Assembly (NCBI GenBank): GCA_030644725.1
Contig: CP130629.1
Coordinates: forward strand, 434,001-498,000
Origin: Candidatus Electrothrix communis
Lineage (GTDB): Bacteria > Desulfobacterota > Desulfobulbia > Desulfobulbales > Desulfobulbaceae
DNA: 64,000 nt
Direction of reading: 5' to 3'
Below the pieces are notes generated by a model. That model did not search any database. It saw only the letters and a list, made by a program, of their open reading frames with translations, and had not been told where the DNA came from. Position numbers and translations under genes: made by a program. Below, piece after piece: positions 26,827 through 35,437 of the stretch; within the stretch, counting starts at the first letter, position 1, and each line of letters begins with the position of its first letter.

Positions 26827-26854
26827 GTAAGGGCACGGCGTGCCGTGCCCTTAC
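26827..26854. repeat. Perfect 13-bp palindrome after aspS
   Basis: GTAAGGGCACGGC (26827-26839) and its exact complement (26842-26854) are separated by GT. No T-run follows, so it is more likely a dispersed palindromic repeat than a terminator. Confidence 0.6.
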
Positions 26855-26892
26855 CGTACCTCGTACCTTGCATACAAAAGGTAAGAAAAATC

Positions 26893-28422
26893 ATGCAAAA
26901 GCTACCCATAGGTATTCAAACCTTCACCAAAATCCGTGAAGAAGAATACCGCTACGTCGATAAAACAAAAATTGCCTTTGAGCTGATCAACAACGGTAAC
27001 TACTATTTTCTTTCCAGACCACGCCGCTTCGGCAAGAGCCTTTTTCTCTCCACCTTACAGGCTATCTTTGAAGGACGAAAAGACCTGTTTCACAATCTCT
27101 ACATTCATGATGTCTGGGATTGGCAGACAACCTATCCGGTCGTCAAAATCAGCTTTGCCGGAGTGGCCCGCAATGTTGCTGCCATGCAGCAGGATATCAA
27201 GAATATCCTCAAGGATAACCAGGATCGGCTGAACATTGACTGCCTGCACAAAGAAGATACTGGCGGGTGCTTACGGGAGTTGATCAGGAAATCATTTGAG
27301 AAATATCAGCAGAAAGTCGTTATCCTGGTGGATGAGTACGACAAGCTGATACTTGATAATTTGGATCAGCTGGAGGTCGCTCAAGAGGCAAGGGAAATCC
27401 TCAAAGACCTGTACGCAACCATCAAGGACTGCGACGAGTATATCAAGTTCGCCTTTTTTACCGGCGTCAGTAAATTTGCCAAGGTCTCTGTGTTCAGCGG
27501 CCTGAACAACCTTTCGGATATCTCCCTTGACAGCCGTTACGCCACGATCTGCGGCTATACCCAGGATGATCTGGTAACCGTTTTTGCCGACCTCCTGCGA
27601 GACGCTGATATGGAACGGGTGCGGGACTGGTACAACGGCTATAATTTTCTCGGAGAAAAAGTTTATAATCCCTTTGATATCCTGCTCTTCATCGACAAGG
27701 GCCTTGTCTTTAATAATTACTGGTTCGAGACCGGCACGCCGACCTTTTTACTGAAGCTTATCCGGCAGAACAATTATTTCCTCCCCCGTCTTTCCGACCT
27801 GCGGGTTGACAGCTCTCTGCTCGACGGTTTTGATATCGACCATATCAGGCTGGAACCTGTCTTGTTTCAGGCCGGTTATCTGACGATCAAAGAAGTTCAT
27901 GAATTGGAGTTCGGAGGGTTTGAATATACCCTGCACTACCCGAACAGAGAGGTCGCTCTTTCTTTTAATGACGCGCTTATCCGCTTTCTGACGGATGCGA
28001 CAACATACACGCCCACCAAGACCGGCCTGTTTTCCGCTTTAAAATCCGGGGATGTCGAAGCATTGAAAGATGTGCTCATCTCCCTGTTCGCCTCGATTCC
28101 GTATAATAATTATGTCAAAAACACAGTTGCCGAGTATGAGGGCTATTATGCCAGTGTGATTTATGCCTATCTCGCAAGCCTGGGAATACGCATCATCGCG
28201 GAGGATGTGACCAATACCGGGCGTATTGATTTAACCCTTTTTCTGGGTGATAACATATATATTGTCGAGTTTAAAGTTGACGGCAATGCTGATCCCCTTG
28301 AGCAAATTAAAGAACGAAAGTATGCGCAGAAGTATGCAGGCCAGGGGATAGTGTATTTGGTCGGTATCCTTTTCAGCAGTACAAAGAAGAATATAGAGAC
28401 GTTTTCCTGGGAAAGGGTATGA
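26893..28422 (+). CDS. AAA-ATPase-like / PD-(D/E)XK nuclease-like (DUF1703) protein
   Basis: The product has about 509 residues. The N-terminal ATPase-like domain (about 5-210) shows IGIQTFTKIREEEYRYVDKT, the P-loop-like RPRRFGKSLFLST and Walker B VILVDEYDKLILD. The C-terminal domain (about 400-509) shows the nuclease core GRIDLTLFLGDNIYIVEFKVDG. Families of this type occur in many copies in some genomes and are often near mobile or defence genes. I use the ATG at 26893 after AAGGTAAG, since the family begins MxKLPIGIQ; the frame is open from 26845. Confidence 0.88.
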   Translation: MQKLPIGIQTFTKIREEEYRYVDKTKIAFELINNGNYYFLSRPRRFGKSLFLSTLQAIFEGRKDLFHNLYIHDVWDWQTTYPVVKISFAGVARNVAAMQQDIKNILKDNQDRLNIDCLHKEDTGGCLRELIRKSFEKYQQKVVILVDEYDKLILDNLDQLEVAQEAREILKDLYATIKDCDEYIKFAFFTGVSKFAKVSVFSGLNNLSDISLDSRYATICGYTQDDLVTVFADLLRDADMERVRDWYNGYNFLGEKVYNPFDILLFIDKGLVFNNYWFETGTPTFLLKLIRQNNYFLPRLSDLRVDSSLLDGFDIDHIRLEPVLFQAGYLTIKEVHELEFGGFEYTLHYPNREVALSFNDALIRFLTDATTYTPTKTGLFSALKSGDVEALKDVLISLFASIPYNNYVKNTVAEYEGYYASVIYAYLASLGIRIIAEDVTNTGRIDLTLFLGDNIYIVEFKVDGNADPLEQIKERKYAQKYAGQGIVYLVGILFSSTKKNIETFSWERV

Positions 28423-28954
28423 TGCCCTCTGCGTCTTTGTCTTCGGGACGTGATTGCCGTTCTTCCGGTTTTCAATAACGAATATTTTGATTTCGTTATC
28501 AAAACGTTCTTTCTGCTTATCGAGATGTTTGATGAGCAGATCAAATTGTTCGATTTTTTTGGCTAAATTTTGATGATCTGATAAAAAGTCAGAATTTTCG
28601 TTTTTGGTGACGACAACTCAATGAGTTACGCCGCAAAAAAAAGGTATTTTGGACTTTATGCGCATCCAACAATCTTAGATAAGGGAGGCGGATGGAAAGA
28701 TGGAAATAATCATCCAGAATATTATTTACCAACAGTGTTAATGTTTTGAATATAGCCATAATTCCATATAGATACTCGCCAGAAATTATGGGCAACTGGA
28801 CAAGTATTATTTCCCGTCTCCCTAAGCTTATCTGATTTTGGGATGGGGTTGTTGATATAGGAGGATAGATTAATAGGTTGAGTTTTACGGAAGTAATGAT
28901 ATATTTATTTTTCGATAAACATTTTTTTCTTGACCGTTTAGCATTTTAAGAAAT
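28423..28954. other. AT-rich intergenic region with a possible coding remnant
   Basis: The minus strand from about 28605 to 28430 reads a charged helical peptide (LAKKIEQFDLLIKHLDKQK... then IFVIENRKNG) with no start codon after an upstream stop. It looks like a decayed coiled-coil gene. The rest becomes steadily AT-richer toward 28954 and should carry the promoter of the next gene. I see no RNA gene or clear palindrome. Confidence 0.35.
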
Positions 28955-29560
28955 ATGTATTTAAAATTAAAAATTCTATTTAAGAGATGGATGGAGTTCC
29001 TCGGAGCATCATCATTTATAACAGCCATCCTTTCTGCATTTATAATTTCACTATTTATTGCAGTACCGTTATACATATATAAAATTGATATTGAGCAACA
29101 GGAGAAAATAGATATAGAAAAGTTTAATTATCGTAATTATATTAAACAGTTTGAACAAACAGAACGGATAGCATCTAAGATACACTACTTTCTTGATCGC
29201 TTTGAAGCTCAAAAAGAAAAAATTAAGAAAAAAGAAGAAGAAATTAAATCTCTTGAAAATACTGAGAGACAATTATATAGGGATCGAGAAGCAAAAATTC
29301 AGCTACTTGAGGAAGAGAAAAAAGCATTGCATCGTATAGTTATAGATAGTCAATCTGATATAGATGAAATTTCCTCTTTTGCTCTTAACTTAAAAAAAAG
29401 AGAGGACAGATTTAGCTTCAATGAATTTTTTCTTGGTGTAGGTGCTTCTATGTTGGCTACTGTAATCATGAATGCTTTTAAGTTCTTTGACAAAAAGACT
29501 CGTGATAAAGCTATGCTTTTATTGCTGCACTTACGAGAATACTTGAGATTGAAGAATTAA
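28955..29560 (+). CDS. Membrane-anchored coiled-coil protein of unknown function
   Basis: The 201-residue product has a membrane segment at about 18-44 (ITAILSAFIISLFIAVPLYIY), a long charged coiled coil (about 85-150: KEKIKKKEEEIKSLENTERQL), and a hydrophobic C-terminal stretch near 158-172. Codon use is far more AT-rich than in neighbours (many AAA, ATA, TTA), which suggests acquisition from elsewhere. It forms a pair with the next gene, 14-23 bases downstream. I do not recognise either family; an architecture of membrane span plus coiled coil is compatible with a defence or toxin role but does not show it. Confidence 0.7.
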   Translation: MYLKLKILFKRWMEFLGASSFITAILSAFIISLFIAVPLYIYKIDIEQQEKIDIEKFNYRNYIKQFEQTERIASKIHYFLDRFEAQKEKIKKKEEEIKSLENTERQLYRDREAKIQLLEEEKKALHRIVIDSQSDIDEISSFALNLKKREDRFSFNEFFLGVGASMLATVIMNAFKFFDKKTRDKAMLLLLHLREYLRLKN

Positions 29561-29583
29561 TAGATAACAAAAACTTGGAACTT

Positions 29584-30369
29584 ATGGACTTCTTAAATAT
29601 TTTTTCTGCTGTTTTTAGTTTAGTTGCAATAATAATTGCAGCAATTATGACAACTTTATCTTTTAAGGACAAAAAGAAGGCTGAGGAGGAAAAAGTTGAA
29701 ATAGAAAAGGAGAAAAAAGAATTGGAGACAGAACTGCAATCACTGCTTTCTCCGATGGAGCATTCTTTTTTTGTTAATATAAGATATTATATTGATAATG
29801 AATGTTGGCACTCCAGTTGTAGTGAATCGGAACAGTGCAAGGTGCAAGACTATATAATTAACAATATGCTCAGAACAAAGCTATCCTTTTGGTACTGTAG
29901 ATACAGAAATTTTTTTCTACAGAAAGAAGATTTTAATATTGACTCTATTACTGAAGTTATAGAGTCAATAGTTAGAGGATACAAAAAGGAATGGAAACAC
30001 CTTGGAATACCTGAAAAGGTATACAAGGCTTTTAATGACAGACATGACCCAAGAGCTGCATATATTTTTGAAAAAATGGAGGAAATATTTAAAAATTATA
30101 AAGAGGGAAATATTGTGAAACGAGATATACTTTTAAAGCAGAAATTTCTAGATCTTTCTCTGACGCTACTTAATATTACTATTAGCGATATTAATAGTGT
30201 TGTTGAAGGAGTTGTAAAAAAGAAGGGAATTAATGCTGAAAATATAGACTTTAATAAAGAATACCAAAATGATATAAAAAATAAAAATGAAAATGAAGTT
30301 GACGAACTATGCTTTAAACTCTTTAACCATAAAATTAAAGATGACCCCGGTGAGTTTACTAACGAATAA
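29584..30369 (+). CDS. Membrane-anchored helical protein of unknown function, partner of the preceding gene
   Basis: The product is 261 residues (264 if the TTG at 29575 is used). It has an N-terminal membrane span (about 4-24), a charged coiled coil (KKKAEEEKVEIEKEKKELE), and a helical cytoplasmic or periplasmic domain of about 200 residues with a small cysteine group (CWHSSCSESEQC). Base composition is as AT-rich as its partner. I do not recognise the domain. A small hairpin after the stop probably ends the two-gene transcript. Confidence 0.7.
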   Translation: MDFLNIFSAVFSLVAIIIAAIMTTLSFKDKKKAEEEKVEIEKEKKELETELQSLLSPMEHSFFVNIRYYIDNECWHSSCSESEQCKVQDYIINNMLRTKLSFWYCRYRNFFLQKEDFNIDSITEVIESIVRGYKKEWKHLGIPEKVYKAFNDRHDPRAAYIFEKMEEIFKNYKEGNIVKRDILLKQKFLDLSLTLLNITISDINSVVEGVVKKKGINAENIDFNKEYQNDIKNKNENEVDELCFKLFNHKIKDDPGEFTNE

Positions 30370-30373
30370 AAAA

Positions 30374-30389
30374 CTTGTTGCATAACAAG
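30374..30389 (+). terminator. Possible terminator of the AT-rich gene pair
   Basis: CTTGTT (30374-30379) and AACAAG (30384-30389) make a 6-bp stem with loop GCAT, followed by CAGGTTTTCTTTC. It is a weak candidate because the stem is short and AT-rich. Confidence 0.4.
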
Positions 30390-30444
30390 CAGGTTTTCTT
30401 TCAGCTTAAACATGTTGGTTGCTCTTTTCTCTTCTTGAGCAAAT

Positions 30445-30783
30445 TTGATTACAATTTTAACCGGAAGAATCAACCATGCCAGAAAACAACGTCACCGACC
30501 AAATAGCCCAAACTCCTGGGCGTGGAATTCCCTCCTCTCTTTGATCCCTTCTGGCATAAAATCTTTGTCCAGCTGGCAGGTCGTTGTCGATAACAACATC
30601 CGCCGCATCCGCGACTTTGCCCAAGCCTTTCCAGAAATAAAGGAAGAAGGCCAGCCCCTTCTTGATTTCATAAAGGCCTTCCAACCGGGTCGGGAAAAAG
30701 AAGAGCATGAGGATGGCCGGGAGGAGGAACCTGAACAAACAAAGAATTTTTTCGACAGTAAATTATCAGGCAATTTTGCCTGA
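30445..30783 (+). pseudogene. Possibly frameshifted small helical protein
   Basis: A short frame from ATG 30476 (MPENNVTDQIAQTPGRGIPSSL) has a reasonable ribosome-binding site (CGGAAG) but stops early. The overlapping frame then carries on with VVVDNNIRRIRDFAQAFPEI and an acidic tail. Together they look like one protein broken by a frameshift near 30540. I do not recognise the product. Either reading could be wrong. Confidence 0.35.
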
Positions 30784-30813
30784 TAAAAAGCAGTACGACG
30801 AAAGGAGCACGCA

Positions 30814-30930
30814 ATGGGTGATAAAGGCGGCAGAAAAGATAAGGATAAAAACAAGAAGCAGGCGGCCAATAAACATGACCAAAAGGCTAAAAACATGAAG
30901 GCGAAACAGCCGAAGAAGGTAGAAAAGTAA
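30814..30930 (+). CDS. Small lysine-rich protein (38 residues)
   Basis: ATG 30814 is preceded by AAAGGAG at ideal spacing. The product starts MGDKGGRKDKDKNKKQAAN and is almost entirely Lys, Gln, Ala and Asn. Similar short basic proteins (M(S/G)DKGGKKDKNK...) are familiar from other proteobacteria, function unknown. It could bind nucleic acid. It is too short for standard ORF cut-offs and likely missed in automatic annotation. Confidence 0.65.
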   Translation: MGDKGGRKDKDKNKKQAANKHDQKAKNMKAKQPKKVEK

Positions 30931-31101
30931 AGGAAGATAAGTAGCTGGGCTTCTGGCTGGAAGTTCAGTAGATGGGCACCGGGCTCCGATTGTTCCAAAG
31001 CTCACAAAAAGCATAATTACTTGTGTCGTTTTTATACCGGAAAAATGAATATGATATATGCTGGAAGACTGTGAGTCCGGTACCGCCCTGCAATAAAGTA
31101 A

Positions 31102-31140
31102 AAAGGCCGCTTTCATTCTCTGTGAAAGCGGCCTTTTTTT
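31102..31140. terminator. Strong bidirectional rho-independent terminator
   Basis: A 14-bp stem (AAAGGCCGCTTTCA at 31102-31115 with its complement at 31123-31136), a 7-base loop, an A-run before it and seven T after it. It ends the transcript of the small lysine-rich gene. The 400 bases 30931-31332 hold no other feature that I can see. Confidence 0.9.
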
Positions 31141-31332
31141 ATTGGGCAGAGTAATTTTCCTGGTAACCCTCCTCCATGTGCTTGAAACGATTTGCTCTGT
31201 CTGCTAAGTAAAAAAGGTAGGCGAATCACACCCTGTGAGGTACTGTTTACTTTTTGATATCAACGTGGTAAAGTCCACTTCAATTCTGGCGATATCCCTC
31301 AGATAAAAAAGCAGTAAGTTGGAGTTCAGCAG

Positions 31333-34300
31333 GTGAAAAATATAAAGATTTTTGTGGGAGCAACTTTGCTCTTTATAGTCGTGTTGTTCGGTATCACGGT
31401 TGCCGTAATTCCCCTCCTTCTTTCCTCAAACTGGGCAAAGAACAGTCTTGTTAGCAAGGTAAACAGCAGTTCTACTGCCGAGCTTGCTCTGGGTGATTGT
31501 GCCATCGGTTGGAATGAGGGCCTCAAATGTACCGAGGTTTCCTACCATGATCAGGGCTATCAGGTTGATGCAGCCCGCTTGACCGGAACGCAAGGTTTGT
31601 TCTCCTTGCTTATGGCACCCAAGAATCTTGGGACCATCACGGTGGATGACCCTGTGGTGGTTATCACGCAGCCCCAGGCGCAATCTGCGACTGAAGGCGA
31701 AACCGTTGCTTCGCAAACCGATTCCGAAACTCCCGTAAAAAACGAGGACAGCGGCAAGAAGACGGCGAGCTCCAAAAAAGGAACGGATAAGCCCGAGACC
31801 TGGTTCTGGCATAAGATGAGCGGGAAGGTGCTGTTCAACCGAGCTGTTGTCAAGCTGCAACAGGGAGAGCAGGAACCGCAAATATTGTTGCGGCAAGGGG
31901 CCTTGGATCTAACCCTTGCCTCTGACACCCTCAATCTTAATCTTTCGCTGGCAACCGGTGCTGAGCAGGCAGAAGGACAAATAAAGGCGATTGGCTCAGC
32001 TCATCTGCCTTCGGTTAAAGGTAATCTGTTGGATCTCATGACCGCTGACATGCAGGTGAGCTTCACAGATGTCCAGCTCGCTCCCTTCCTGGCCCTGGCC
32101 CCTGCTGAGAGCAGTGTTCCGCAAGGTCAGGCAATCCTGGCCTCCGAGCTGACAGTCAAGAATACCGAGGGCGGTAATCTGGTATTGCGTGGTCCGGTCA
32201 CCCTGATCGAGGTTGATTTGACCGGCGGTTTTTTGGCCGAGGATCATCCCCGGCTTGATCAGCTTGCCTTTGAACTGCATCTCCAGCGTGATGAACAGAA
32301 AGAATGGCGATTGCCGGAGTTGAAGATGCTTTCTGATTTCGGTAGTGCAGATCTTCAGTCCAGCTACGGCAAGCAGGGATTGCAAGCCACAGGCAAGGGC
32401 CAATTCGACCTACCGATTCTGCTGAGCCAGTTACCCGGTCTTTTTAAGGTGCAGGATAATCTCCGCTTGGAGAACGGAAGTGCCTCACTCGTTTTTGAGC
32501 TGGCAGAGCAAGACAAGGTGATGCATGTTACTGCCGACGCCACTGTCGAGGATCTCGCAGGACGACAAAACAAGCAGCCCTTTGTCTGGAAGAGCCCGCT
32601 GAGCCTGAGCTTGCAGGGCAGTATGACGGGCAAAGAACCGGAGGTGGACAAGCTTGTCCTTAAGGCCGACTTTCTGGATATAGAGGGGCAGGGGAACCTG
32701 CAACATTTTACCCTCAAGGGCTCAGCAGATATTGATAAAGCTGTGCAAGAGATCAGTCGAATTATCCAGTTTGATTGGGATGCGGGTGGACGCCTGAAGT
32801 TGGACGTGGAGACAACAAAGGATGACGAGGACCGGTATACAATACAGGCCAAGGTTGATATTGCCGATTACCAGTTTTCCATGAAAAATAAAAAGGTCTT
32901 GCCGGTTCATCAGTTTCGTTTTAACGGCAAGCTGGTTGCACCTGGACATTTTCCAGAGGCAAAGGCTGAGGCTGCGGATTTGACCTTTGATCTGTCCTCC
33001 TGGGCCGGCGAACTCAAGGGCAGCCTGACCGGTGTGTATCGCGATCAGGGGCAGGTCATGGCCCATTATCAACTGGATTCGGATGTACTTATGGCTCGGG
33101 TGACGGAACTGCTCCACCGTTTTAACGCCTTGGAGCAGGAAACCAGTATTGGCGGAGATATGAAGTTGCGGACCTCCGGTTATACAGAGAAAGATAAGCT
33201 GGTGGTCAGCACCTTGGATAGTCGGATTAAGAAATTTATTCTCTATCGGCAAGGGAAAATTCTTCAGGATTCCGATTTTGCCCTCTTTACTACAAAACCG
33301 GAGCCGACCCCCAATGTGGAAGAGGCGGTGCGGCCGCTTGAAAAGGCAGATAGTAAGGATGCTTTTTTTTCCCAGGGTGGGGGGTATAACCTGATTGATA
33401 CCAAGAATCATCGGCTTGTTCTTCGCAATTTATCGCTCAATTCCGGGTTTGCTGATATCAGGGTCGAGAAAATATTTCTTGATGACTGGCAGCAGAAACC
33501 GGCTCCGGCAATCAAGGCCCTGCAAGTTAACGGCAGGTCGGATCTTGGCAAACTGACCACCTTTTTGCAGCAGCTGGGCGCGATGACGTCTGAACAGAAG
33601 TTCGGTGGTGATGCTGTGTTCTCCCTTGATCTGGCAGAGAAAAAAGAAGACATAAAGATAGCCGGTACAACGAACAAGGGTAATTCCGGCACGGTCAAGC
33701 TTGATATCGACCAATTCACCTACCGTAAAATCGGGAAGAAAGTTCGAGGAAAAAAGGCCAAGGAAGAGCTGCTTATTGAGCGCCAGAAACTGGTCTTCAG
33801 GAGCCGCCTGCATGGTGATCTTATGGCCGGTGATGTTCAGTTCACTACCTTTGATATTGAATCTGCCCCGCTGAGCCTCCAGGCGGATGGTCAATTCCAG
33901 CTGAGCGGGAAAAAGCCGCATTTTTCTTTGGATGGGCATTCAACGCCTGATTTGGCCTCCTTGGTTGCCGTTATTAACGGGATGTACCCTCTTGGTATTG
34001 AGGCAACGGGGAAAAAGAAAGAAAAATTTTCGCTTTATTATCCCCTCTCTCCGGAAGAAAAAGAAAAGGCCAAGATTAATCTTCGTTTCGCCACAACGGT
34101 CTACGCGGATTCCTTTTCCAAGTCAGGCATTGATGTCAGCAGGCTCACCCTGGACACGGATATGAAGGAAGGGGTGATGGCGAATGTGCTCAAAGGGACC
34201 TTGAATGAGGGCTGGTTGCAGTTTTCTCCCCGCATTGATTATACGCAAACTCCGCCTCTCCTGACTGTGGCTGAGGGAGAGCAGGTGCTGACAAATGTGC

Positions 34301-34914
34301 ATCTTGATGAGGCCCTGACAGAGGGGGTTCTGAAAGAAATACACCCTATCTTTGGTTCCTTGGCTAATCCTGTGGGTATCATCAATATTCGCTTGGATCG
34401 TTTTTCTCTGCCCCTTGCTGAGAAGGGAATGGAAAAAATCGATTTTAAAGTCTTTCTTGATCTGAGCGGAGTAGCTTTGGAGCCCAAGGGTGTTTTGAGC
34501 AGTATTCTGGATGTAGCAGGCTATGATGACAGAACTTTGAGCATGAAGGATAAAAGCATGACCTGTGAGGGCGTGCAGGGGCAGGTCAGCTGTACACCGG
34601 TCAAGATGACCATTGCTGATTCAGAAATGATCATCAGCGGTTCCGCTGGAATGGACGGCAGCCTGAATTATCTTATCGAGGTTCCGGTTACGCAAAGACT
34701 GCTGGGGAAAAAAGGCTATGAGCTGCTTAAAGGGACCACCCTGAAGGTCCCCGTTAAGGGCACCAGGGATAAACCGGTATACAGCCGCGAAGCCCTGATG
34801 CAGGCATCCTCGGGTCTGCTCAAGCAGGCTGCCGGTCAGGCAACCAAAAATATCCTCAGGGAGCAGGTTGACAAGGTCGTGCCTGATCTCCTGGATGGTC
34901 TGTTCGGCAAGTAA
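31333..34914 (+). CDS. Large AsmA-like envelope protein
   Basis: This 1193-residue protein has one N-terminal membrane span (about 5-30) and then a very long periplasmic beta-rich region, with a C-terminal block (SGSAGMDGSLNYLIEVPVTQ, LKVPVKGTRDKPVYS) that resembles the AsmA-like C-terminal domain. AsmA-type proteins are long grooves that probably carry phospholipids between the membranes. The start is a GTG at 31333 after TTGGAG. Near residues 120-160 there is a low-complexity Lys/Ser/Thr linker. crcB follows after 23 bases. Confidence 0.78.
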   Translation: MKNIKIFVGATLLFIVVLFGITVAVIPLLLSSNWAKNSLVSKVNSSSTAELALGDCAIGWNEGLKCTEVSYHDQGYQVDAARLTGTQGLFSLLMAPKNLGTITVDDPVVVITQPQAQSATEGETVASQTDSETPVKNEDSGKKTASSKKGTDKPETWFWHKMSGKVLFNRAVVKLQQGEQEPQILLRQGALDLTLASDTLNLNLSLATGAEQAEGQIKAIGSAHLPSVKGNLLDLMTADMQVSFTDVQLAPFLALAPAESSVPQGQAILASELTVKNTEGGNLVLRGPVTLIEVDLTGGFLAEDHPRLDQLAFELHLQRDEQKEWRLPELKMLSDFGSADLQSSYGKQGLQATGKGQFDLPILLSQLPGLFKVQDNLRLENGSASLVFELAEQDKVMHVTADATVEDLAGRQNKQPFVWKSPLSLSLQGSMTGKEPEVDKLVLKADFLDIEGQGNLQHFTLKGSADIDKAVQEISRIIQFDWDAGGRLKLDVETTKDDEDRYTIQAKVDIADYQFSMKNKKVLPVHQFRFNGKLVAPGHFPEAKAEAADLTFDLSSWAGELKGSLTGVYRDQGQVMAHYQLDSDVLMARVTELLHRFNALEQETSIGGDMKLRTSGYTEKDKLVVSTLDSRIKKFILYRQGKILQDSDFALFTTKPEPTPNVEEAVRPLEKADSKDAFFSQGGGYNLIDTKNHRLVLRNLSLNSGFADIRVEKIFLDDWQQKPAPAIKALQVNGRSDLGKLTTFLQQLGAMTSEQKFGGDAVFSLDLAEKKEDIKIAGTTNKGNSGTVKLDIDQFTYRKIGKKVRGKKAKEELLIERQKLVFRSRLHGDLMAGDVQFTTFDIESAPLSLQADGQFQLSGKKPHFSLDGHSTPDLASLVAVINGMYPLGIEATGKKKEKFSLYYPLSPEEKEKAKINLRFATTVYADSFSKSGIDVSRLTLDTDMKEGVMANVLKGTLNEGWLQFSPRIDYTQTPPLLTVAEGEQVLTNVHLDEALTEGVLKEIHPIFGSLANPVGIINIRLDRFSLPLAEKGMEKIDFKVFLDLSGVALEPKGVLSSILDVAGYDDRTLSMKDKSMTCEGVQGQVSCTPVKMTIADSEMIISGSAGMDGSLNYLIEVPVTQRLLGKKGYELLKGTTLKVPVKGTRDKPVYSREALMQASSGLLKQAAGQATKNILREQVDKVVPDLLDGLFGK

Positions 34915-34937
34915 CAGGTTTTTGCTCTTTACGAGAT

Positions 34938-35324
34938 ATGGACTCCCTGCTTAGGCTTTCACTCATCGGTGCTGGCGGTTTCACCGGGGCTGTGCTCCGT
35001 TTTCTGGTCAGTTCCTGGGTACAGGGACGTTCCGGCTCTATTATGTTTCCCTTTGGCACCCTGGCTGTGAATATGATCGGTTGCCTGCTGATCGGTTTCC
35101 TGAGTGCTTTGGTCGAAATTAAAGCCATGTTTTCTCCGGAAACGCGAAGTTTTATTCTCATCGGTCTGCTGGGAGCTTTCACCACCTTTTCCACCTTTGG
35201 CAACGAAACCCTGAACCTGATTCGGGCAAGCAGAATAGAGCTGGCCCTGCTCAATGCAGGAGGGCAGGTGCTTGTCGGTGTGTTCCTGGTGTGGTTAGGG
35301 CGGATTCTTGCGGGGTTGCTTTAA
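34938..35324 (+). CDS. crcB: Fluoride channel CrcB/Fluc
   Basis: The 128-residue membrane protein has four spans and the family motifs GAGGFTGAVLRF, GTLAVNMIGCLLIG and GLLGAFTTFSTFGNE, which line the fluoride pore. Fluc works as an antiparallel dimer that exports F-. The gene follows the AsmA-like gene closely, leaving no room for a fluoride riboswitch. The long frame of the next gene overlaps its 3' end, but that gene's true start is downstream. Confidence 0.93.
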   Translation: MDSLLRLSLIGAGGFTGAVLRFLVSSWVQGRSGSIMFPFGTLAVNMIGCLLIGFLSALVEIKAMFSPETRSFILIGLLGAFTTFSTFGNETLNLIRASRIELALLNAGGQVLVGVFLVWLGRILAGLL

Positions 35325-35437
35325 AACTGGTTGTTTTTTTAATATATAGCAACCAGCTCCCCCTCTGGGGCGGGATAAAAAATAAAAGTTGCTCGGTGAG
35401 TCGAACAAACCATCCCACCGGGCTGGGACAACAAAAA

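Noticed and set aside
34915-34937. Fluoride riboswitch before crcB
   Set aside because: Only 23 bases separate the AsmA-like stop from crcB, too few for the riboswitch.
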